From Acidithiobacillus ferriphilus (GTDB lineage: Bacteria; Pseudomonadota; Gammaproteobacteria; Acidithiobacillales; Acidithiobacillaceae), in the NCBI RefSeq assembly GCF_018854775.1, contig NZ_JAAZTY010000011.1, positions 1 through 37,834 of the forward strand: a stretch of DNA of 37,834 nt. The letters are read 5' to 3'. Each line of letters starts with the position of its first letter. The first letter of the stretch is position 1. This document shows, one piece after another, positions 1 to 8,287 of the stretch. A model generated the notes under the pieces. The model did no database searches, was not told the origin of the DNA, and was given only the letters and a program-made list of their open reading frames with translations. Both the position numbers and the translations under genes were made by a program.

Positions 1-1246
1 TGACCTCGGTGACGGTCGTGCCGGAACCCGCCGCAATCCGCCGCCGCCGCGAGGCTTTGATGATGTCCGGATGACGTCGTTCGCCGGGCGTCATGGAGTT
101 GATGATGGCCTCCAGACGGCGCATCGACTTGCCATCCTGCATGGCGCTCTGCGCCTCGGCGGGCAACTCGCCCATGCCGGGCAGCTTATCCATGATACTG
201 GCCATACCGCCCATGCGCTCAAGCTGACGCAGCTGCTCGCGGAAATCTTCCAGATCGAAGCCCTTGCCGCTGCGCAGCTTGTCGGTCATTTTCCGGGCCT
301 GATCCTGGTCCACGTCCTGCTGGACCTGCTCCACCAGACTGACAATGTCGCCCATGCCCAGAATGCGCGAGGCCATACGATCCGGATAGAAAGGTTCCAG
401 GCCCTTGCGAATCTTTTCACCGATCCCGATGAACTTGATGGGCTTGCCGGTAATGGCCCGCACCGACAGGGCCGCGCCACCGCGGGCGTCACCATCCGCC
501 TTGGTGAGGATCACGCCGGTCAGCGGCAGGGCGTCGTTAAAGGCCTTGGCGGTATTCACCGCATCCTGACCGGTCATGGCATCGACCACGAAAAGCAATT
601 CCACCGGTTTGACCGCCGCGGTCAGGGCCTGCGCCTCGGCCATCATTTCGCTGTCCACGTGCAGACGCCCCGCCGTGTCGACGATGAGCACGTCGTAGAC
701 GCCGCGCTGCGCCGCTTCCACCGCATCCTGGGCGATGCGCACCGGCTGCTGATCGGGGCTGGAGGGGAATACATCCACCGCAATATCTTTACCGAGATGC
801 GCCAACTGCTCCATGGCGGCAGGACGATAGACGTCGGTACTGACCATCAGCACACGCTTCTTTTCCTTGTCCTTGAGCCACAGGGCGAGTTTGGCGCTGG
901 TGGTGGTCTTACCTGAGCCCTGCAAGCCGGCGAGCAGGATCACCGCCGGGGGACGCGCGCTGAGATCGAGGCGATCATTGTGCGCGCCCATCAACTTCAC
1001 CAGTTCATCATGGACGATCTTGACGAAGACCTGCCCCGGCGTGAGGCTCTTGATCACGGCTTCGCCCATGGCCTCTTCGCGGACGTTATTAATGAAGTCC
1101 TTGACCACCGGCAGGGCTACGTCGGCCTCCAGCAGCGCCAGCCGCACATCGCGCAGGGCGTCGCGGATATTATCCTCGCTCAGCCGTCCCTGGCCGCGCA
1201 AGTTCTTGAAGGTCTGGGTCAGTTTCTGGGTCAGATTGTCAAACAT
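1..1246 (-). CDS. ffh: Signal recognition particle GTPase Ffh (C-terminus cut by window edge)
   Basis: Protein component of the signal recognition particle; it binds 4.5S RNA and hydrophobic signal sequences and delivers ribosomes to FtsY at the membrane. The frame starts at ATG 1246-1244 behind a GAGGGGG ribosome site and stays open to base 1, giving about 415 residues of a usual ~450. The N-terminal helical domain (MFDNLTQKL) is followed by a GTPase domain with P-loop GLQGSGKTT at residues 107-115, DTAGRLH, and the TKADGDARGG segment. The methionine-rich M domain begins near residue 320 and reaches SRRRRIAAGSGTTVTEV at the edge. The call is certain; only the last ~35 residues and the stop are missing. 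A long open frame on the opposite strand here is an antisense shadow. Confidence 0.97.
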   Translation of the reverse strand, partial: MFDNLTQKLTQTFKNLRGQGRLSEDNIRDALRDVRLALLEADVALPVVKDFINNVREEAMGEAVIKSLTPGQVFVKIVHDELVKLMGAHNDRLDLSARPPAVILLAGLQGSGKTTTSAKLALWLKDKEKKRVLMVSTDVYRPAAMEQLAHLGKDIAVDVFPSSPDQQPVRIAQDAVEAAQRGVYDVLIVDTAGRLHVDSEMMAEAQALTAAVKPVELLFVVDAMTGQDAVNTAKAFNDALPLTGVILTKADGDARGGAALSVRAITGKPIKFIGIGEKIRKGLEPFYPDRMASRILGMGDIVSLVEQVQQDVDQDQARKMTDKLRSGKGFDLEDFREQLRQLERMGGMASIMDKLPGMGELPAEAQSAMQDGKSMRRLEAIINSMTPGERRHPDIIKASRRRRIAAGSGTTVTEV

Positions 1247-1461
1247 GGGTCCCCCTCGTGTAGGGTGGATTTTGGACTGTATGAGGCGGTCGCGCAATGC
1301 GTGACATCATTCCTCCCGCCGCACCGGCAGAGGATTGGGCTGATGCCTTGGTCGGCTCCATACATACCAGAATAGGAGCGGTCCAATCCTGGTTTTCCAG
1401 ATCAGAAAGGCAGTGTAAGCGGAATAGCAAAGCTTGCATAAGGCAGAATATTTTCTATAGA

Positions 1462-1803
1462 TTATTTAAAGATGTAATAAACATGAATTCCAGCTCGCGT
1501 CTGTTCCTCAATTATTTCTGCAAACTCGCCAGGTTCATTTTTCGTACTTAAAACAAAGATCCTTTCAATTATCACCCCCTTGCGGGCCTGGCGAAAGTTT
1601 AGCTCTGAATGCTCAGACCCATGTTTCCCCGTTTTCCAATAGAACTTCCTTGTCAAACTAGTCACCACTTTGAATGTCTGATCAGGTTCTATAGATATCA
1701 TGGAATATATAGTCGGAACCATGTTCTGCAGGGTGGTTAGGTACTTGCAGACCAACGGTATCTTGCCCGCCCGCAATAACCGTAGATACGTGATTAGAAC
1801 GTC
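1462..1803 (-). pseudogene. In-frame continuation of the small gene behind dabA, after one TAA codon
   Basis: Directly after the TAA that ends the small gene at 1804, the same reading frame stays open for about 113 codons, from DVLITYLRLL to GIHVYYIFK and a second TAA at 1462. The segment has protein-like periodicity, with hydrophobic strands such as GVIIERIFVLS and an acidic helix FAEIIEEQTRAGI. This resembles the end of an alpha/beta domain, but I do not recognise the family. The only internal start is TTG at 1776, without a clear ribosome site. The DNA is AT-richer than dabA or ffh. Most simply this is the 3' half of a gene broken by a nonsense mutation or a sequencing error; a separate 104-residue gene starting at TTG is the alternative. 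Confidence 0.45.
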
Positions 1804-2091
1804 TTAAGATCTGGCAAATGGACTGGGCCATAAACGCTCCGCAAGGAACCAAGTCATCTCAGGGATATCTGTAGCCCATTGAGACAACTGATCGGCATTT
1901 GCAAGAGATTGTTCACTTGCGTGAGTTGTCTGGCTGGTTAGTGCCGCTATCCTTTGCATGGGCGCGTACAGCAGTTGCATGAGTCGTTCCCTTTGGCGGG
2001 TGACCACACTGGAAAGATGATCCTTGGTACCCAGTTTGCCGGAAGCGATCTGTTCGATTTCTGATCGTATTTCTTCGTTGATTGTGTCCAT
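1804..2091 (-). CDS. Small protein of unknown function at the end of the dab operon
   Basis: A 95-residue acidic, soluble, mostly helical product (MDTINEEIRSEIEQIASG to PSPFARS). The start at 2091 is chosen because GGAGAG sits 8 nt upstream; an in-frame upstream extension to 2133 lacks a ribosome site and touches the dabA stop. It lies 41 nt behind dabA in the same direction, so it is probably cotranscribed and could be an accessory to carbon uptake, but that is inference from position only. No family recognised. Its frame continues past the TAA stop for another 113 codons, so this may be only the N-terminal half of an original ~209-residue protein. Confidence 0.6.
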   Translation of the reverse strand: MDTINEEIRSEIEQIASGKLGTKDHLSSVVTRQRERLMQLLYAPMQRIAALTSQTTHASEQSLANADQLSQWATDIPEMTWFLAERLWPSPFARS

Positions 2092-2132
2092 GATGTATTC
2101 TCTCCATATGAGAAAAGCAGTCGGGGTCTCCA

Positions 2133-4544
2133 CTACATCTTTACCCAGTTTCCTGCGGCCCGCCGTTCAAAAAGACTGCCGTCGGGGGCGATTTGGATGA
2201 CTGTTAACCAGCGGTTGTTCACTAACTGGCCAAGGGCTCCGTTACCATCAATGATGCGATCCATGGCTTCTATGGGTGCTTCAACAAAGGCAGATAATCG
2301 CAGAGGCTCGTGCTGTAACCCGCTGTTACTATCCCGTAGGGACTGCTCCGACAGCCCAATGCGCAGGTCACCCCCGTTACCCTCCAGGACACCAATGGTT
2401 CCGCCAACCACGTTGTGCAATACCTTGTTACCACAACCTTGCCGTTGGTTATCGACAATGGAGCCGTAGTACTGCATGTTGATCCAGTTGGCCACCACTA
2501 GAGGCGCGGTCATGATCAGGGTTAAAACCGCAAAGTCCGGATCCTTCCCTACATCGTAGTCGTGGAGGAACGCTCGGCCGGCAAGATTCATCTCGCGGGT
2601 ACGCCAACGAGGCGCGGCAATAAAAGCAGCGTTCCCCGCCAAAGCCCATTCTGGACGCACCTGAGACCAATCTCGTCCGCGATAGGCCATGTTTCGAGCC
2701 ACTGCCTCCGGGTCCCGTACATCGGGCTCCAGACGCAACATCCTTTCCAAGCGGGTGAGATTGGCCGCCTTTTCCAAAGCTTGTCGCAACTCGGCAAGGA
2801 GTCCGGCATCCAAGCGGGGATCATCCATCCCACCCAGGATTTCGACCCGATCAGTTGTCGTGTCGTGGAGTGCGGGCAGGAAGCAACAGCGTGGATCCAG
2901 ATCCCAACCTTTGTCTACCAGAGACTTACGCACCTGTGGATCATTGAGGAGGCCGGCGGCCGCCTTTGCATTCACCTCTCCGGTCTGCCCGGCGCATGCG
3001 CCACAGTCCAGTCCTGCCCGGTGCGGGTTATTGGTGTTGGAACTTCCGTGGCCGGCCAGGAGAACGATGGGAGCCACACCGCGGTTCAAACCCAAACCGG
3101 TGAGAATGAATTCCGCCATGGCCACACGTTCCTGCAGGGTTAGGGATTCCGGCAGGACACACTGTAACGTGGCCCGTTCCGCTGCCGAAAGCCCTGCTTC
3201 GTCGGGAGGAATGGAAGGTCGGTGCCATCCCATGGTGTCCGCCAAAAGGCGGCCCACATACGACAGTCCAGCCGTTTCGACAAAAGAAAAACAAGACGCC
3301 GCCGAAAGCTTGAAATGCTTCCACTCCGCCCCCCTTCGTAGCCGCCGAAATCGTCTCTCGATGATGGCCTTGGTCCCCTGTTCCATCACATGTACCCCGG
3401 GATTGAGAAGAACCGGCGTTTGGGTTCTTGGGGCATAATCCCCCTGTCGGCGATAATCCAACAGCACACCAAAAAATCCCGCGAAGCCGATGGTATCAAG
3501 GGTTGGCATAACGCCTTCCAGGTGGCGACGGAACACCTCGGAACGAACGTCAATACAAAAAGCAGCCTGTACCAAAGGGGCGGTTGAATTCTTTTTCTTT
3601 GCCGGTTGGCGGCGGATGCTGGTCGCTACTTGTCGACGATAGGCGATTTCAGAGGCGCGCAGGAGCACCTCTCCACGTCGGGCGTCCTCCATATCCGCAC
3701 TTTTATCATCGACGATCCAAGCCTGGATTTGGCGATGCCAGCGTTCCAACACCTTCGACTGAGCCGTTTGCCGTAAGAGCGCTTCCCAAACCATGCGAAT
3801 CGTCAAAAGATCAAGCAGATCCTCATCACTACCTCCCTGTAATTCTGCCTGCCACAGCAGATACCTGCACCAGCTGGCCCAGCCACCGATGGATTTGAGA
3901 AGCACTAAGAGATAGGCCTCCTCCGCAGGCTGGGGGATCCCCATCGTTCGTAACGCCCACTGCCTGGCCGCTGCGCCATTGGAAGACAACGCGAGAAGTT
4001 GTGACCGCACGGGCCTGAGGCCCATAGGGCCAAGGCTTCGGTCAGCGAGGGTGTATTGACGCCAGGTTCCAAAGAGGCCGGTCTTGGGATCCTTGGGAAT
4101 GGACCACAACGACTGCCCACGATCATAATACGCCGCAAGGAAGTGGCTGATCTGCTCCACCACGTATCGGGAAACTGAGGCATGGCCACGGAGATCCATC
4201 AGCTCCGGCAAACGCGGCAAACGCATGGGTAACTCAGAAGATTCACGGAGATACTCTCTCCAGCCCTCCTCATCGACATCCAGACCAAGATCCTCCGTCG
4301 CTTGAAGGATGTCGACCATGTTGAGCTTGCCATTTTGGAGAAGATCAGCGTACCAGCGCCGATCCATGATAACCCGCTCTCCGACCGTCCCCTGCAGTTG
4401 CGCAGCCACCTCGGAGAAGGACCGGTCCGCGAAGCCCCAGTAGGGATTGACGGCCACAAAGCTGTCCAGCGGCCATACCGGCGCAATCCGGTGAATCACC
4501 CGATCAAGAAGTTGCTGTGCGTTTTCTGCAGCTACCGTACTCAT
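2133..4544 (-). CDS. dabA: Inorganic carbon transporter subunit DabA (DUF2309/UPF0753)
   Basis: Cytoplasmic, carbonic-anhydrase-like subunit of the DAB inorganic-carbon pump: with DabB it converts incoming CO2 to bicarbonate, driven by the cation gradient, and so concentrates carbon for Rubisco. The protein has 803 residues, normal for the family. The beta-carbonic-anhydrase-like zinc site is visible as Cys330 and Asp332 in AAFCIDVRSE and His499 plus Cys514 in LLAGHGSS...DCGACAG. The spacings (2 and 15) match the Cys351/Asp353/His524/Cys539 set described for Halothiobacillus DabA, numbers recalled from the literature. The start overlaps the dabB stop by four bases (ATGA), implying translational coupling. 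Long frames on the opposite strand are shadows. Confidence 0.95.
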   Translation of the reverse strand: MSTVAAENAQQLLDRVIHRIAPVWPLDSFVAVNPYWGFADRSFSEVAAQLQGTVGERVIMDRRWYADLLQNGKLNMVDILQATEDLGLDVDEEGWREYLRESSELPMRLPRLPELMDLRGHASVSRYVVEQISHFLAAYYDRGQSLWSIPKDPKTGLFGTWRQYTLADRSLGPMGLRPVRSQLLALSSNGAAARQWALRTMGIPQPAEEAYLLVLLKSIGGWASWCRYLLWQAELQGGSDEDLLDLLTIRMVWEALLRQTAQSKVLERWHRQIQAWIVDDKSADMEDARRGEVLLRASEIAYRRQVATSIRRQPAKKKNSTAPLVQAAFCIDVRSEVFRRHLEGVMPTLDTIGFAGFFGVLLDYRRQGDYAPRTQTPVLLNPGVHVMEQGTKAIIERRFRRLRRGAEWKHFKLSAASCFSFVETAGLSYVGRLLADTMGWHRPSIPPDEAGLSAAERATLQCVLPESLTLQERVAMAEFILTGLGLNRGVAPIVLLAGHGSSNTNNPHRAGLDCGACAGQTGEVNAKAAAGLLNDPQVRKSLVDKGWDLDPRCCFLPALHDTTTDRVEILGGMDDPRLDAGLLAELRQALEKAANLTRLERMLRLEPDVRDPEAVARNMAYRGRDWSQVRPEWALAGNAAFIAAPRWRTREMNLAGRAFLHDYDVGKDPDFAVLTLIMTAPLVVANWINMQYYGSIVDNQRQGCGNKVLHNVVGGTIGVLEGNGGDLRIGLSEQSLRDSNSGLQHEPLRLSAFVEAPIEAMDRIIDGNGALGQLVNNRWLTVIQIAPDGSLFERRAAGNWVKM

Positions 4545-6256
4545 TGGACACCTCCGGAATGACCTATAACATCTTGATTACGGCCTATAACATCTTGATT
4601 ACGAGCAATAGATTGAAGCGATTCCACAGCGAGATTTTTGCGTGGCAACTCCACACCCACTCTTTCTGACCAAAACCGATGCGAGAACTGTTCAACCCAA
4701 ACATCTGCATATAGCCCATTGTATAGATGCGTAAAAAGGACCAGTTGGAGTTTTTGGGGCAGCAGTGCTCGGCCCGGACCCTGCAGCCAACTCAAGATCA
4801 GGAAACTCACTGCCGCCAGTCCCACGAGCCACAGATACAGGGTGCTGACGGATACCATGGATCTGGTCATATCTGACGTAAAACCCCAGACGAATAGCGT
4901 GTGCAGAATCAGGTAGGTGAATCCCATGCTTGCAGCCACCAGCAGTGCTATAAAGCGATCAGGCAGTGCATCAAACTGAAAGCCTTTCACCAAAATTTGC
5001 GACACTGCCACGGCCACGATCACCACCAAGGCGATCCAGGTAGGATCTCGTAGTGGATTCTCCGCAAAAGCCCAGGCTCCGCCCCCAGAGATAATCAGCC
5101 CAAAGATGATCGCCGCCAACCACGAGGTCATAGAGGGAATCTTCTTTCCTCCAGGCGGCACCTGCCGCAGTTGGTCCGTAACACTACCTGAAGAAAGAAA
5201 TGCGTGGGCCTTGTACAAGGAGTGTCCAATTAAGTGCAACAAAGCCAAGGGGAAAAGCCCGAGCCCCAACTCCAGTGACATGAAGCCCAGCTGGGCTGTG
5301 GTCGACCATGCCAACATGGATTTGACCGCCGTTTGTGTGGTCATAACCAACGAGGCGATAACGACGGTTGCCAGGCCAACCAGTCCCAAGAAAAGCAGCG
5401 CATCCGGGACTCGGACCAAAAGGGGGCTGGTACGCAGGGCAATAATTGCGCCACTGTAAACGACCCCGGCGTGCATCAGAGCCGAGACAGGCGTGGGTGC
5501 TTCCATGACTTGTATCAACCAGCCCTGAAAAGGAAAGTGGGCACTTTTCAAAATGACCGCACCAACAATCAACCAAGCGGCCAGCTGCAAGACTGAGGGC
5601 ATATTCCCAGCTTGCTCAGCGAAGTGCCGAATAGCGCTGAACTGAAGGCTCCCGACCTGTTGACCGATCAGCACGGTGGCCGCCACCAAAAAAATGTCAG
5701 CCGTACGGCTAAAGATAGACTTCTTGTGGGCCGCCATAATGGCTTTGGGCCGTTCGCTATAAAACTTGAGGAGCTTGTGCAGGCTAAAGCCTGTGGCAAT
5801 AATCCCGAGCGTGAATAACCCAATGTTCCCCGAAACCACCACCAATAGGAAAAAGCCCCCGGTGAAAGCCAACAGGCGAAAAAAACGGGCCTGATGGGGA
5901 TCACCATCCAGGTACTCCACACTGTATTGGGCAATCATGAGAATGACAAAGGAAACAAGTGTGGCCAATACCAACGTCAGCCCGTTGACTGCAATGGAAA
6001 AAGGGAGATCAAAAGACAAGCCTGGAAGGGGCAGCATTGCAATTTCAAGACCGCCTTGTGCGCCCAGAAAAAAGCTGATATCGCCAGCCAGGGCCGCCAA
6101 CAGCGCCCCAATCGCTGCCCAGCGAACACGGTAACGGGTACCCAAGGCTGAATGGCGGGTCGCCCGCACGGCGGGCAACGCCGCCACGAGGAGCCCTGCC
6201 GGCATCAACGCCAGAAATGTGCCCGTAAGCCACGGTATGGAGATTATGGTATTCAT
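4541..6256 (-). CDS. dabB: Inorganic carbon transporter membrane subunit DabB (NuoL/MrpA-like)
   Basis: Integral membrane partner of DabA, related to the proton-pumping subunit NuoL of complex I and to Mrp antiporters; it is thought to couple cation influx to CO2 capture by DabA. The 571 residues are almost entirely hydrophobic helices. They include the proton-antiporter core with HFPFQGWLIQVMEAPTPVSA near residue 225 and LIGHSLYKAHAFLSSGS further on. ATG at 6256 has the GAGG-type ribosome site GAGGAGGC just upstream. It is the first gene of the operon, followed by dabA with a four-base overlap. The extreme C-terminus holds a duplicated heptapeptide (ARNQDVIGRNQDVIGH) encoded by a 21-bp tandem repeat, which looks like recent slippage outside the membrane core. 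Confidence 0.93.
   Translation of the reverse strand: MNTIISIPWLTGTFLALMPAGLLVAALPAVRATRHSALGTRYRVRWAAIGALLAALAGDISFFLGAQGGLEIAMLPLPGLSFDLPFSIAVNGLTLVLATLVSFVILMIAQYSVEYLDGDPHQARFFRLLAFTGGFFLLVVVSGNIGLFTLGIIATGFSLHKLLKFYSERPKAIMAAHKKSIFSRTADIFLVAATVLIGQQVGSLQFSAIRHFAEQAGNMPSVLQLAAWLIVGAVILKSAHFPFQGWLIQVMEAPTPVSALMHAGVVYSGAIIALRTSPLLVRVPDALLFLGLVGLATVVIASLVMTTQTAVKSMLAWSTTAQLGFMSLELGLGLFPLALLHLIGHSLYKAHAFLSSGSVTDQLRQVPPGGKKIPSMTSWLAAIIFGLIISGGGAWAFAENPLRDPTWIALVVIVAVAVSQILVKGFQFDALPDRFIALLVAASMGFTYLILHTLFVWGFTSDMTRSMVSVSTLYLWLVGLAAVSFLILSWLQGPGRALLPQKLQLVLFTHLYNGLYADVWVEQFSHRFWSERVGVELPRKNLAVESLQSIARNQDVIGRNQDVIGHSGGVQ
4563..4602. repeat. 21-bp tandem duplication in the 3' end of dabB
   Basis: Two copies of CCTATAACATCTTGATTAC (4563-4581 and 4584-4602) lie at a period of 21 bp. 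On the coding strand each copy adds the residues NQDVIG plus R or H to the DabB tail. The repeat is in frame, so copy-number change would lengthen or shorten the tail by seven residues without breaking the gene or the overlapping dabA start. Confidence 0.85.
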
Positions 6257-6320
6257 TGCTGCCTCCTCGGATGAAAGGACCGGGAAGGACTGTAACGCCG
6301 CGATAGGATTTATTCAAATT

Positions 6321-6357
6321 GCATTTATAAATCATACCTATTTATTATTATAAATGC
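6321..6357. promoter_or_regulatory. Perfect inverted repeat upstream of dabB, candidate LysR/CbbR operator and promoter
   Basis: GCATTTATAA at 6321-6330 is exactly inverted as TTATAAATGC at 6348-6357 with a 17-bp AT-rich spacer. It lies in the 155-bp gap between the LysR gene and dabB, about 65 bp before the dabB start. LysR-type regulators bind dyads of the T-N11-A type, and several such matches fall inside the arms. On the minus strand a weak promoter can be drawn through it: TGGCAT (6359-6354), 17-bp spacer, TATGAT (6336-6331). A weak -35 next to an operator fits an activator-dependent promoter. Binding itself is inferred. Confidence 0.5.
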
Positions 6358-6411
6358 CATGCTTGACCAGAAGGTGATCAGCCCCACTTGGGGGGTTCGT
6401 GTGCGGTGGTA

Positions 6412-7410
6412 TCAGAGGTATTTGGCCAAGTCTGGCCACAACTTCACGAGCCGGTCTGTAATAAACTGCTCTTGCGATGCGGAGAACTCCACAAACTTTT
6501 GAGCGGTCAGCGACAAAAATCTGCCGCGAGGATAGACCAGATACCATTTTCGCAGAATAGGAAAATCTTCCACTTCAAGGATTTCTATAGGTCCTTTGGT
6601 TCCCTCCAACGCAAGAGAATGAATGGAAAGGATGGATATCCCCAAACCACTGGCCACTGCATGTTTAATCGCTTCGTTGCTACTCAGCTCCATGGCTACA
6701 TTGGGTTTTAGGCCTTTTTCAGCAAAAAGGCGCAAGTAAGCGTGGCGAGTCCCGGAACCAGGCTCCCGAATGAGAAAAGGAGTTTCCGCGACAGCATGAA
6801 GTGGCACGGGCTTTTCCGCCATCGTAAGGGGGTGGCCACGGGGTGCCATGACCGTGAGTGGATTCCACGCAAAGGGAATGGCCTCCACATCCACTTCACC
6901 CGTAGGCACTTGGCCCATGACGTAGAGATCATCTTCAGTATTCTTGATGCGTTGGATGATCTCATCTCGATTGCTGACCTTCATACTGAACTCAATGCCT
7001 GGAAACTTTTCCCCAAAGGCGGCGAGCAACTCTGGGGCAATATATTTGGCCGTAGTGACAACGCCTAGCCGCAGCTTACCCCGTCGGATTCCTTTTCGAT
7101 CTGCGATCTGTGTTTCAAGATTCTCAAAAGTGCGGAATAAGTCACGACAAGCAGCATAAAGATCCTGCCCACCATCAGTTGGCCGAATCTCTTTCCCGAT
7201 CTGTTCAAATAATGGAAGGCCTACAGCCTCTACCAATTTCTTCATTTGGAGAGAAATAGTGGGTTGAGCCAGAAATAGTTCATCTGCAGCTTTGGTGAAA
7301 CTTTTATGACGACTAACTGCCATAAATATCTGCAATTGTCGAAAAGTAACATGGTGTAAGAGCGAATGAAGTGATCTTGGTAGACCTTCTCGAGATTGAC
7401 TGTTCTGCAT
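6412..7410 (-). CDS. LysR-family transcriptional regulator, CbbR-like
   Basis: A 332-residue LysR-type regulator. The winged helix-turn-helix spans about residues 21-80 (HVTFRQLQIFMAVSRHKSFTKAADELF, then LAQPTISLQMKKL), a signature closest to CbbR proteins that control Calvin-cycle and carbon-uptake genes. The substrate-binding-like effector domain follows from about residue 110 (GKLRLGVVTTAKYIAPELL) to the end, including REPGSGTRHAYLRLF in the ligand cleft. It lies upstream of and in the same direction as dabB, separated by 155 bp that contain a perfect dyad. It therefore probably activates the dab operon when inorganic carbon is scarce. CbbR assignment rests on sequence resemblance; the effector is unknown. 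ATG at 7410 is used; a later start at HHVTFRQ is not excluded. Confidence 0.85.
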   Translation of the reverse strand: MQNSQSREGLPRSLHSLLHHVTFRQLQIFMAVSRHKSFTKAADELFLAQPTISLQMKKLVEAVGLPLFEQIGKEIRPTDGGQDLYAACRDLFRTFENLETQIADRKGIRRGKLRLGVVTTAKYIAPELLAAFGEKFPGIEFSMKVSNRDEIIQRIKNTEDDLYVMGQVPTGEVDVEAIPFAWNPLTVMAPRGHPLTMAEKPVPLHAVAETPFLIREPGSGTRHAYLRLFAEKGLKPNVAMELSSNEAIKHAVASGLGISILSIHSLALEGTKGPIEILEVEDFPILRKWYLVYPRGRFLSLTAQKFVEFSASQEQFITDRLVKLWPDLAKYL

Positions 7411-7597
7411 AAAGGGATCGGTGCTCCGTTGTGAGCCATAGCAGGTATGGCTCCAGCGTATCAGACAGCTGGCTTCTGTGGAATCTTCATATGCGAATGC
7501 GAATGACCGATTTCAGCCTGACCCGGCCAGTTTGGATGAAACCCTATTGCTTGTTAACATTTGCGGTCTGCCCAATGCCCACACCTGCAAGCTCTGG

Positions 7598-7978
7598 TTA
7601 AACTTTAATGATTGTGTCGCTGTAAAGTGCCACCAGCGGGTCGTGGGTCATTAACCGCATCGGTTCCGCGAGCGCTTGTGCCACAAGAATGCGGTCAAAC
7701 GGGTCTTGATGGTGCGCGGGCAACTCTTCCACGGCAACCGCGTGCTCTGCCTCGATAGGAAGAAACCGATAACCCGACTCCTGAAAATAGCGCACAGCGT
7801 CTTGGCTTGATACGGGCATATCGCCTCGCCCCAATGCATGCTTGATCGCAATTTCCCAGACGTTCGCCGCGCTGACCCAAACGGTCGTTCTGGGCGACTG
7901 AATCATGTCACGCGCCTTCTGCGGCAAATTCGGACTGTCCGTGATGGCCCACAGGGCAACTTGCGTATCCAGCAGCAA
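7598..7978 (-). CDS. vapC: PIN-domain toxin, VapC family
   Basis: Predicted Mg2+-dependent ribonuclease toxin of a type II toxin-antitoxin pair. The 126 residues form one PIN domain with the acidic residues in expected places: Asp4 (LLDT), Glu42 (NVWEIAIK), Asp95 (DPFDRILVAQA) and Asp113 (THDPL). This variant resembles COG3744-type PIN proteins, usually paired with Phd-like antitoxins. The start appears to be TTG at 7978, two bases after the antitoxin stop, so expression probably depends on translational coupling. A CTG two codons upstream is a less likely alternative. The RNA target cannot be told from sequence. Confidence 0.85.
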   Translation of the reverse strand: MLLDTQVALWAITDSPNLPQKARDMIQSPRTTVWVSAANVWEIAIKHALGRGDMPVSSQDAVRYFQESGYRFLPIEAEHAVAVEELPAHHQDPFDRILVAQALAEPMRLMTHDPLVALYSDTIIKV

Positions 7979-7980
7979 GT

Positions 7981-8229
7981 TCAGGACTGCACCTCGCCCA
8001 TGAATAAGCGCGCCACGGCATCGTTATGCGCATCGATATTGTCGGGCACAACGAACCGGCCTTTCGCCACACCAATCCGCTTTCCAGACAGGACCGTATC
8101 TATCGGCACCAATTTGGCGGCGGGACGGCCATTCCTGGCGATCACGATCTCGCGCTCCTGTCCTTGCTCGATGGCTTCCACCAAGCGGGACAGAGAGGAC
8201 TTGGCTTGTAACATATTGACAGACTGCAT
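7981..8229 (-). CDS. Antitoxin, Phd/YefM (VapB-like) family
   Basis: Antitoxin partner of the PIN toxin immediately downstream; it would bind and neutralise the toxin and repress the shared promoter. The 82-residue form begins MQSVNMLQAKSSLSRLVEAI, matching the Phd-family start in which a short strand is followed by xxAKxxLSxLi. The central EIVIARNGRPAAKLVPI is the typical strand-turn-strand of this family. The C-terminal tail (VVPDNIDAHNDAVARLFMG) would clamp the toxin. An ATG six codons earlier (8247) is possible, but the predicted transcription start lies almost on top of it, so 8229 is preferred. Confidence 0.85.
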   Translation of the reverse strand: MQSVNMLQAKSSLSRLVEAIEQGQEREIVIARNGRPAAKLVPIDTVLSGKRIGVAKGRFVVPDNIDAHNDAVARLFMGEVQS

Positions 8230-8258
8230 CGTAATCGCATTCTCCATAAAATGGAGTT

Positions 8259-8287
8259 AGTCTAGTCTGGCTAATTAAAATGGTCAA
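8259..8287 (-). promoter_or_regulatory. Sigma70-like promoter of the toxin-antitoxin pair
   Basis: On the minus strand TTGACC (8287-8282) and TAGACT (8264-8259) are separated by exactly 17 bp, close to the sigma70 consensus. The element CCATTTTA occurs twice around it (once overlapping the -35 flank, once just before the antitoxin), and TTAG/CTAA half-sites flank the -10. These are plausible autorepression sites for the antitoxin. The -35 overlaps the stop codon of the upstream DUF192 gene. Confidence 0.55.

Noticed and set aside
71-916. A 281-codon plus-strand open frame
   Set aside because: It lies antisense to ffh, whose reading frame is certain; the translation is His/Leu/Gly-rich without any domain.
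2562-3438. Long plus-strand frames within dabA
   Set aside because: The minus-strand DabA frame carries all zinc-site residues and normal length; these are shadows of a GC-rich gene.
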